Position numbers and translations under genes: made by a program | Assembly: GCA_964550165.1 (NCBI GenBank) | Contig: CAZJYC010000077.1 | Coordinates: forward strand, 1-11,532 | DNA: 11,532 nucleotides | Direction of reading: 5' to 3' | Origin: CAZJYC01 sp964550165 | GTDB taxonomy: Bacteria > Acidobacteriota > Aminicenantia > Aminicenantales > Aminicenantaceae | Shown: positions 6,993 to 11,532 of the stretch, piece by piece | How positions within the stretch are numbered: the stretch's first letter is position 1 | Layout of the letters: the number at the start of each line of letters is the position of its first letter | The notes under the pieces: model-generated | Database searches by the model: none | What the model was told of the DNA's origin: nothing | Seen by the model: the letters and a program-made list of their open reading frames with translations, nothing else

Positions 6993-7021
6993 ATTGTACA
7001 GGGCTCTTTATTTTTTCTCAA
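6993..7021 (-). promoter_or_regulatory. Sigma-70 promoter of the 786-aa hydrolase-like gene
   Basis: On the minus strand TTGAGA (7016-7021) and TACAAT (6993-6998) are 17 bp apart, each matching the consensus at five of six positions. The start point near 6986 leaves a leader of about 20 nt carrying GGAGGT before the ATG at 6965, which supports that start over the ATG at 6983. Confidence 0.65.
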
Positions 7022-7065
7022 CAGGTCTTCATCGCTTGTCAGAAACACAAATTTAAGAACTCTCC

Positions 7066-7094
7066 TTGACTTCGACTTTTCCTGGTTATAAGCT
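7066..7094 (+). promoter_or_regulatory. Possible promoter of the small membrane protein gene
   Basis: TTGACT (7066-7071) is followed by TATAAG after 15 bp (7087-7092) or by the poorer TAAGCT after 17 bp (7089-7094). The -35 and -10 words equal those of the S46 peptidase promoter, but the spacer is short by two. It overlaps the divergent upstream space of the 786-aa gene. Confidence 0.4.
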
Positions 7095-7154
7095 ATAGAA
7101 GAAAAAATTGAGTTTAAGCGGAGCATATTTTATGGAGACAAAGGAGGGAGTTCA

Positions 7155-7403
7155 ATGATTTGGTGGATCCTCATCATGGTTGTATTGGTGATCCTGTCTT
7201 ATTTATCCCAAGTGGGCATTCTTTTTTCTCTTCAGGTGAAGTTTCCTTTCTTGATCGGTTCTCTCTTGACTATCCTGATTCTTGTTTGCCTGGGTGTAGT
7301 CCTTTTCAGGATCATGAAGAAAATGAGAAAAGGCGAAAAAGAAAATTATTTGAAGAAAATCAAAGAGCTCGAGCAAGAACTAAATCGACTTAGAGCAAAA
7401 TAG
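7155..7403 (+). CDS. Small two-helix membrane protein with coiled-coil tail (LapA/DUF1049-like)
   Basis: This 82-residue protein has hydrophobic helices at about 2-24 and 31-53, followed by a basic stretch (FRIMKKMRKGEKE) and a heptad-like helix to the end (KKIKELEQELNRLRAK). Two helices, a KxPFLxG loop between them and a charged coiled-coil tail are the plan of the LapA (DUF1049) family, whose E. coli members scaffold LPS-synthesis regulation; the match is by eye and may only reflect the simple layout. The ATG start has GGAGGG directly upstream at a good distance. It stands alone and converges with lgt across a 38-bp gap with no clear terminator. Confidence 0.65.
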   Translation: MIWWILIMVVLVILSYLSQVGILFSLQVKFPFLIGSLLTILILVCLGVVLFRIMKKMRKGEKENYLKKIKELEQELNRLRAK

Positions 7404-7441
7404 GTCTATCGAATTCGTCTTCTTTCAGCCAAAATAAATCA

Positions 7442-8215
7442 TTAAACGATATCCCTTCTATCGGCTTTTACCTTTTTCAATCTCTTCAGCCGGAAAAAAT
7501 TGCAACCGGCAAAAAGAACTATCCCTAAGCTTATGATCTGAGCTACCGAGAGCGACAGAAAAGGCGTCCTGGCGTTTATTCTCAGAAACTCTATAAAAAA
7601 TCTTTCAAAGCCCCAAACCAAAAGGTAAATGGACAAAACAAATCCTTCTGGATAGTTTTTTCTCGTCATTTTCCAGAGAAAGAGGAACAACCCGGCCATA
7701 AGCATGCTTTCGTAGAGCTGAGCCGGGTGAAGTTTTAAGTCTTCCGGCAAACCCGCTCCTGCAAAACTGACTCCCCAGGGGAGGCTGGTGGGCTTCCCCA
7801 GGCAGCATCCATTGAGAAAACAGCCGATTCGTCCAACAGCGATGCTGAGAGCCAGAGCCGGTGCTACGCTATCAGCCATGACCCAGAAATTTTTTTTTGT
7901 CAGCCTAACAAGAATCAGGGCAGCCAAAATCGACAAGATGAATCCGCCGTGGTAAATCTTTCCAGGAGCAAGAATTGTCTCGACGGGTTCTCTAATAAAA
8001 TCTCTCAGAGAAACATTCAACGCCATATAAAAAATCTTTGCTCCGGCAAATCCGGTTAAAAGCAGTGTTAACGAAAAAAGCAGAAAAAGCCTAAAATTCT
8101 CTTTTCTCCGTCTCAGCTCTATCCAAAATACAGAGACCGCCAACAAAAAAGCTAATAAATACAAAACAGAATAAGAGGAAAACGTAAATCTCCCGATGTC
8201 TATCTCAGGATACAT
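7442..8215 (-). CDS. lgt: Prolipoprotein diacylglyceryl transferase
   Basis: Lgt transfers the diacylglyceryl group of phosphatidylglycerol to the lipobox cysteine of prolipoproteins in the inner membrane, the first step of lipoprotein maturation. The 257 residues are normal for the family, with about seven hydrophobic helices. Family landmarks are YHGGFI (88-93, His89, equivalent to E. coli His103), GRIGCFLNGCCLGKPTSLPWG (128-148, Arg129, equivalent to E. coli Arg143), HPAQLYES (163-170), and the C-terminal FERFFIEFLR (203-212) with an Arg in the position of the essential E. coli Arg239. The signature reads GRIGCFLNGCC rather than the enterobacterial GRxGNFxNxE; I have seen this Cys-containing form in Acidobacteria-like and related proteins. 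The ATG at 8215 has GAAGG upstream. It diverges from the pseudopilin gene and is probably monocistronic. Confidence 0.95.
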   Translation of the reverse strand: MYPEIDIGRFTFSSYSVLYLLAFLLAVSVFWIELRRRKENFRLFLLFSLTLLLTGFAGAKIFYMALNVSLRDFIREPVETILAPGKIYHGGFILSILAALILVRLTKKNFWVMADSVAPALALSIAVGRIGCFLNGCCLGKPTSLPWGVSFAGAGLPEDLKLHPAQLYESMLMAGLFLFLWKMTRKNYPEGFVLSIYLLVWGFERFFIEFLRINARTPFLSLSVAQIISLGIVLFAGCNFFRLKRLKKVKADRRDIV

Positions 8216-8322
8216 ATCCCGCCTTCTTTACTCGCGCAGCTCTCATCAATTGCCAATTAGGTCAGCATCCAAAATCTCTTCGAATCGTGGAATTTGGGAT
8301 GCTTACGCCTAATAAAAAAAAT

Positions 8323-8351
8323 TTGATTTTTTTGGAGATTTTTTATATCCT
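8323..8351 (+). promoter_or_regulatory. Possible sigma-70 promoter of the pseudopilin gene
   Basis: TTGATT (8323-8328) and TATCCT (8346-8351) are 17 bp apart, just downstream of an A-rich block that could act as an UP element. The start near 8358 would give a leader of about 180 nt containing the hairpin at 8384-8400. In A/T-rich DNA such matches are common, so support is modest. Confidence 0.35.
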
Positions 8352-8383
8352 TCACCTTTGGATCTTGCCTGCTCCCTTTACTC

Positions 8384-8400
8384 GGTTAGCTCCTCTAACC
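8384..8400 (+). other. 5'-leader hairpin with a CTCCT loop
   Basis: GGTTAG (8384-8389) and CTAACC (8395-8400) form a perfect 6-bp stem around the five-base loop CTCCT. The loop is the exact complement of the AGGAG ribosome site of the pseudopilin gene at 8527-8531, so a leader-ribosome-site contact is conceivable. No T-tract follows, so it is not an intrinsic terminator. Confidence 0.35.
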
Positions 8401-8537
8401 ATAAAAGTATGTTTTATAACACAAGAAAAACCTTGCGTCAAAACGTTAAAAACATCTGCTGAGCCATATTTTTCCTTTGCTTTTCATCCCAAACAGTATT
8501 CAAAAAAAAGGCCAAGGTTAGGACAAAGGAGTTTAAA

Positions 8538-9074
8538 TTGAAAATCAACTCCAAAGGTTTTACGCTCATCGAGCTGCTGATTGTTATCGCTATCGTCGGC
8601 ATCCTGGCTACAATCGTCATTCCCAACGTCTCGGTGGCGATCAACAGGTCCAAACAGAAATCAACCATGAACGATATCAAAACAATTTCCACGGCTGTTG
8701 CAGACTTCGTTACTGACAACGGAATCGCTCCAGACCAGGACGGCACCTATGATGCCAGCACTGCCTTCTATAAGTCCATTTCTCCCCTCTATATCAAATC
8801 TCTCCCCATAAAAGACCAGTGGGGCAATCCCTTCCGAATCTGGACCGGACCGAACGCAACCCAGTACGGAATCTCCAGCCCGCAAGCCGACGACTTTCTG
8901 GTCGCTTCCTTCGGGCGGGACAACCAGCAGGACAGTTTCTCTTTTGACCCGAAATCTCCCAATGCGGGATTCTACACTCTCAAGAAAATGTCGGATTTCA
9001 ACAACGATTTGGTGATGTGGAATGGAAGCTGGATACATTGTCCCGGAATTCCCACCAAAAAGAGCGGCTGTTAA
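8538..9074 (+). CDS. Type II secretion pseudopilin / type IV pilin-like protein (GspG-like)
   Basis: This 178-residue protein is a prepilin. It has a seven-residue leader MKINSKG, then the processing site G7/F8, FTLIELLIVIAIVGILATI with Glu at mature position 5, and a long N-terminal helix. The globular part has the GspG-type DQWGNPFRIW (93-102), placing it with major pseudopilins that bind calcium and build the short periplasmic pilus of type II secretion. Cys168 and Cys178 near the end could form a D-loop disulfide. The start codon is TTG at 8538: AAGGAG lies six bases upstream and the leader would be wrong for any other start. No other secretion or pilus gene is in view, so it may be an orphan, or serve a system encoded elsewhere. 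A type IV pilin role is the main alternative. A terminator-like hairpin follows at 9118. Confidence 0.88.
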   Translation: MKINSKGFTLIELLIVIAIVGILATIVIPNVSVAINRSKQKSTMNDIKTISTAVADFVTDNGIAPDQDGTYDASTAFYKSISPLYIKSLPIKDQWGNPFRIWTGPNATQYGISSPQADDFLVASFGRDNQQDSFSFDPKSPNAGFYTLKKMSDFNNDLVMWNGSWIHCPGIPTKKSGC

Positions 9075-9099
9075 TTCCTTATTGCAATTTTCAAACTCA

Positions 9100-9196
9100 C
9101 TCAATAGCCCAAATGGAGGCGGTCAATAGCCGCCCCTTTTCTCAGTAACGCGCGCCAAGACCTGCACGTTTTTTTTTGGTGCGGGGAGCTATTGAG
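9100..9196. repeat. Inverted repeat CTCAATAGC / GCTATTGAG enclosing about 80 bp
   Basis: CTCAATAGC (9100-9108) and GCTATTGAG (9188-9196) are perfect 9-bp inverted repeats. A third partial copy, CAATAGC, sits at 9124-9130 inside the terminator-like hairpin, and a run of nine T lies at 9169-9177. The segment overlaps the point where homology of the UroD-like fragment ends, so it might be a small inserted palindromic element. No convincing target duplication is visible. Confidence 0.4.
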
Positions 9197-9367
9197 CAGG
9201 CCGTGCTCAGGATAAACCCAGCCAAAAAGTTCTACAGAGTGCCAGAATTCCAGAGGAGAAAAGCCGGTTTGAAGAAGCATATGGCCAATGCTCATCTGGC
9301 ACATCACAGGAACGCGGTCCGGCTTCTCGCGGCTCATGGCTTTCTGCATACGCTCTTTCGGCAGCAT
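9101..9367 (-). pseudogene. Truncated uroporphyrinogen decarboxylase-like (MtaA/CmuA-type) gene fragment
   Basis: The first 45 or so codons give MLPKERMQKAMSREKPDRVPV, then GHMLLQTGFSPLEFWHS. This matches the intact N-terminus of the UroD/MtaA methyltransferase-like family ('ERxxxAMxxExPDRVPV'). Homology ends near 9230, and the frame runs through unrelated codons to a stop at 9101. The total is 88 residues, against 340-400 for the family, so the barrel and active site are absent. No ribosome site precedes the ATG. Members of this family often sit beside sugar oxidoreductases, and the Gfo/Idh/MocA gene upstream on this strand fits that. It is most likely a remnant left by a deletion or rearrangement. 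The inverted repeat at 9100-9196 covers part of the abnormal tail. A short expressed peptide cannot be ruled out. Confidence 0.7.
9118..9140 (+). terminator. Candidate intrinsic terminator of the pseudopilin gene
   Basis: GGCGGT (9118-9123) pairs with GCCGCC (9129-9134) around a five-base CAATA loop, giving five G-C pairs and one wobble pair. CCTTTT follows. It lies 44 bp after the pseudopilin stop. The T-tract is short, so termination may be partial. Confidence 0.5.
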
Positions 9368-9402
9368 GGCTCAATACAGAACTTTGATGGAAGCTTGATA
9401 TC

Positions 9403-9559
9403 GTACAGGGTTCAGGCTGAGCATAGAGAAAACCGTTTGAAGGCTGAGCGGGCATGGTTCCTCGACCGAAGGGAGAGGGGAGCGAACCCTGAAACCGAGC
9501 AGGCTTTGCCTCGCTGGGGCAAAGCCTGCGTGTTTTCGAATGCCCAGCCTGAACCGTAC
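9403..9559 (-). other. Structured intergenic element with three-way-junction folding potential
   Basis: Outer arms GTAC-(AG)-GGTTCAGGCTG (9403-9419) and CAGCCTGAACCGTAC (9545-9559) pair over 15 positions with a two-base bulge. Pairing then continues inward through GCAT/ATGC (9421-9424, 9541-9544 region) and GAAAAC/GTTTTC. Two hairpins lie inside: GGTTCCTC (9456-9463) with GAG-c-GAACC (9480-9488), and the perfect 12-bp GCAGGCTTTGCC (9499-9510) with GGCAAAGCCTGC (9518-9529). One outer-stem mismatch is A-C on the plus strand but G-U in minus-strand RNA, favouring the strand of the flanking genes. It lies between the Gfo/Idh/MocA gene and the UroD-like fragment. It could be a structured RNA, a processing or termination element, or a non-autonomous palindromic repeat. 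No matching known RNA class is recognised. Confidence 0.55.
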
Positions 9560-9595
9560 ATTAATCATGAAAAAAAGAATGCTTTCTCTCAATAC

Positions 9596-10816
9596 TCAGA
9601 ATTCACCAAAAGTTCCTCCGGGAAAAAAACGATAGTTGTGCAGATCAATACGTTTTCCACAACGCGCCCAATCCAGCTTGGCTTCGCTGGGCAGCGCTCC
9701 CTTTTGATAGCAATCGTAAAGAGCCTCTGCCAGGCCTTCCACCCCGCATCTTTCCCCTTCCCGCTGAATCATCGAGTCCGGAAAACTCCCAATCTCCGGA
9801 ACAGACTCTTGAATGCCGTTGATACAAAGGGTTTGCGGACGGGAAGCTTCAGGACCGCAGACAATGAGTTTTGACTCTCTTGCCGAAGCCACTGCCTCAA
9901 AAAGCTTCCGAAGGGGATGCTCCGCATCCGGCGAACCATAATGCTTTTCCTTGCCGTCCAGACCAACGGCGACGATATCATCCGAAGTCTCTCCATAAGT
10001 GACGGTGGCTTTTTCGAATTCAAAGGAAAACATGGGCCCCTTCTCTTGAAAAACCGCATGGGAAGCATAGAACAGAAGCTCTGTCCCTTCTTCAGTCATG
10101 GCCCGGCAGGCTGCGGAATCAAAATTTTCGATGGGATAAGCCCGGTAGAGCTCAGCACTGACTTCGGCAGGGCTTGCGCTCGAATCGACTCGCTCACCCA
10201 GAACATAAAACAAATTGTGAAGAAAATGGGCCATGGCATTGTTTGCCGGGCTGTCCAAAATCCAGTTTCCAGCCTCATCCTTCTTTCGTCCAGCCCAGCT
10301 GCTTCTCTGATAATAGGTTTTATCCCTTGGCCATAAGCAAAGTGTTTTCAGCCGGATGGGCTTGCCAAAATTGCCCTGGCGGATGTCTCGCTTCAGGACT
10401 TGAATCGCTTCGGAATAGGACCACTGGTAGCCGATCATGACCCAGCAGCCAGCTTCATCCCTGGACTGAATCAATCGGTCAGCCTCCTGAACGGTTGCGC
10501 CAAGCGGCTTCTCGCACAGAACATGGCTGCCGAAACGCAATGCTTCACAGCTCTGCGGAACGTGATAGTGGATCGGAGATGAGATAACCACAAGCTCCGC
10601 CCGTTGACCTCTTTGATAGAAATCGCTCAGCGAATCGTAAACTGGAATCCCCCGGCTCTTCAGCTCAGAAAAAAGATCAGACCTCTCTGGGAAAGGGTCG
10701 ACTGCGGCTTTGAGTTCCAGGGCTTCAGGCGAAAATTCCTCGAGCAAAGTTTTGAGGTAAAAAAAGCCCATGCCGCTCGTTCCAACCAGGACCATTGAAA
10801 CCGGCTTTTTATTCAT
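9596..10816 (-). CDS. Gfo/Idh/MocA family NAD(P)-dependent oxidoreductase
   Basis: Enzymes of this family oxidise or reduce sugar, inositol or related carbonyl/hydroxyl groups in the cytoplasm with NAD(P). The 406 residues show a Rossmann strand and glycine loop SMVLVGTSGMG (7-17), Asp40 at the end of the second strand (AAVDPF), VVISSPIHYHVPQ (76-88), CEKPLG (101-106) with the family's catalytic Lys103, and DSPANNAMAHFLHNLFYVLG (188-207), whose Asp and His are placed as in the family's substrate site. It is slightly longer than the common 330-380 residues. The ATG at 10816 lacks a ribosome site but lies only 15 bp after the GH38 stop, so translational coupling is likely. Co-transcription with the mannosidase gene argues for a role in processing the released sugar or its derivative. 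The substrate cannot be read from the sequence. Confidence 0.9.
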   Translation of the reverse strand: MNKKPVSMVLVGTSGMGFFYLKTLLEEFSPEALELKAAVDPFPERSDLFSELKSRGIPVYDSLSDFYQRGQRAELVVISSPIHYHVPQSCEALRFGSHVLCEKPLGATVQEADRLIQSRDEAGCWVMIGYQWSYSEAIQVLKRDIRQGNFGKPIRLKTLCLWPRDKTYYQRSSWAGRKKDEAGNWILDSPANNAMAHFLHNLFYVLGERVDSSASPAEVSAELYRAYPIENFDSAACRAMTEEGTELLFYASHAVFQEKGPMFSFEFEKATVTYGETSDDIVAVGLDGKEKHYGSPDAEHPLRKLFEAVASARESKLIVCGPEASRPQTLCINGIQESVPEIGSFPDSMIQREGERCGVEGLAEALYDCYQKGALPSEAKLDWARCGKRIDLHNYRFFPGGTFGEF

Positions 10817-10831
10817 AACGATATTTCAAGA

Positions 10832-11532
10832 TTAATAACGCCTCTCCATCAAGTTAACTTCAAAGACTTTCTTGGTTTTGAGGTCTACGCCCAAGGTTTT
10901 AATCTCAAATCCCTTGATAAAAACATCAAAATCAAGGTTCAAAGGCGGAAGCGTGACACGCGTTTTTCTTTCCTCGCCAGTCGGTTCGAAAAGGCGAATG
11001 ATCAGCCAGTTCTTTTCTTCGGCCATCTTGAGGGCTGTAATCTGAACAGCATCATCGTCAAGAGAGATGGCAGGCAGGAGCTTCTTGCTTCCTCCCGGAG
11101 GAAAACAGCAAAGGACCATGGGGCTCTCGTTCTTGACAAGGGCTTCCCGGTCCACCCGCGAGAGCCGGTCAGTTCTCTCTCCGGCGTTGAACCAGAAACG
11201 GAAAACCCTCTCGCCCTGGTCGATGCGCGGCTCAAAACGGTCCTGAGGCACTAGAGGGATTTCCCTTGACACGGGATGGGCAGAATAAGCAGCAGAGCGG
11301 AGCAGTGAAAGGCGAAGTTCGCCTTCTAAAAAATCAAAACCATAAGTTCCGTTGTTGATAATCGTCAGGGCTGACCGTTCATCCTGTGAGACAATCCCGA
11401 CCCATTTCTGGGCAACAAGCTCTTCGCCTCGCCTTTGAAAATCTTCAACTCCATAAGCCACCTGCCCCTTACATTTTCCGTTAAGAAAGGGTGTCGGCAC
11501 AGAGAGCTTGAGCATGCGGTCCTTCTCATTCC
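10832..11532 (-). CDS. GH38 alpha-mannosidase, C-terminal part
   Basis: The gene enters from the right edge and about 233 C-terminal residues are visible. They match the C-terminal beta-domains of family GH38: a KLSVPTPF strand, VAYGVEDF, AQKWVGI (near visible residues 41-47), SALTIINNGTYGFD, LRLSLLRSAAYSAHP, then FRFWFNAGE. This 'NNGxYGxD' to 'LRLxLLRSxxY' run is diagnostic of the family. GH38 enzymes are metal-dependent retaining alpha-mannosidases acting on N-glycan or mannoside ends, usually 800-1050 residues long. The catalytic domain is outside the window, so activity and location cannot be judged. It is the upstream member of an operon with the Gfo/Idh/MocA gene, 15 bp behind. The frame is open to the window edge, so the internal ATG at 11515 is not the start. 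Confidence 0.9.
   Translation of the reverse strand, partial: NEKDRMLKLSVPTPFLNGKCKGQVAYGVEDFQRRGEELVAQKWVGIVSQDERSALTIINNGTYGFDFLEGELRLSLLRSAAYSAHPVSREIPLVPQDRFEPRIDQGERVFRFWFNAGERTDRLSRVDREALVKNESPMVLCCFPPGGSKKLLPAISLDDDAVQITALKMAEEKNWLIIRLFEPTGEERKTRVTLPPLNLDFDVFIKGFEIKTLGVDLKTKKVFEVNLMERRY

Larger units (their letters stand above)
8216..8537. other. Divergent intergenic region between lgt and the pseudopilin gene
   Basis: This 322-bp stretch holds no credible gene; an 84-codon frame starting at 8287 lacks a ribosome site and family features. It contains an imperfect inverted repeat (AGCATCC at 8264-8270, GGATGCT at 8297-8303), an A/T-rich block (8311-8345), a possible promoter at 8323-8351 and a small perfect hairpin at 8384-8400. 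A GG-N10-GC word pair at 8289-8302 has sigma-54 spacing but is otherwise a weak match. Confidence 0.55.

Noticed and set aside
8287..8541. 84-codon open frame upstream of the pseudopilin gene
   Set aside because: No ribosome site, no family features, and it covers the A/T-rich block and leader hairpin.
9499..9529. Perfect 12-bp hairpin as a classical terminator of the sugar operon
   Set aside because: On the minus strand no U-tract follows the stem; on the plus strand there is only TTTT after GTG. It fits better as one arm of the larger fold, though RNA-end protection remains possible.
9176..9874. 232-codon plus-strand open frame
   Set aside because: It runs antisense to the Gfo/Idh/MocA gene, the structured element and the UroD-like fragment, all of which have better support.

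Overview
The window looks like a chromosomal stretch of an uncultured, Gram-negative-type anaerobe. The gene mix (S46 dipeptidyl peptidase, NHL/6-bladed beta-propeller with a GxGxGPGEF-type motif, GspG-like pseudopilin, GH38 mannosidase beside a Gfo/Idh/MocA oxidoreductase) and moderate GC recall Acidobacteriota or Aminicenantota. That placement is inference from gene style only. I see no tRNA, rRNA, CRISPR array or intact transposase.

Layout. (1) 1-546 (minus) is the N-terminal part of an S46 peptidase. It diverges from (2) 817-2028 (plus), a GT-A glycosyltransferase that closely parallels mannosylglycerate synthase (GT78). The space between them holds two good sigma-70 promoters, one for each gene, and a GGGGACAGTCCCC palindrome. 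(3) 2029-2393 holds no credible gene. It carries a cluster of overlapping palindromes and, about 150 bp further on, a sigma-54-like -24/-12 element. (4) 2394-4635 (plus) is a four-gene, probably co-transcribed cluster: two small secreted peptides sharing a twin C-x6-C motif, a secreted or anchored beta-propeller, and a three-helix membrane protein. This is the best candidate for an undescribed system. (5) 4605-6965 (minus) is a 786-residue putative glycoside hydrolase-like protein. Its 3' end overlaps the previous gene by 31 bp in convergent orientation. (6) 7155-7403 (plus) is a small two-helix membrane protein with a coiled-coil tail (LapA/DUF1049-like). It converges with (7) 7442-8215 (minus), lgt. 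(8) 8538-9074 (plus) is a GspG-like pseudopilin with a TTG start and a terminator-like hairpin behind it. (9) 9101-11532 (minus) is a carbohydrate-utilisation cluster read leftward: the C-terminal part of a GH38 alpha-mannosidase, a Gfo/Idh/MocA oxidoreductase, a 157-bp structured intergenic element that can fold as a three-way junction, and a truncated uroporphyrinogen-decarboxylase-like gene.

How the parts may work together. GH38, Gfo/Idh/MocA, the UroD-like remnant and perhaps the 786-aa protein fit glycan or sugar breakdown. The S46 peptidase fits peptide scavenging in the periplasm. The GT78-like enzyme would make a compatible solute such as mannosylglycerate. The peptide/propeller/membrane cluster has no assigned role; its layout, secretion signals and possible sigma-54 control suggest an inducible envelope or signalling function. 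These links are inference from sequence and gene order.
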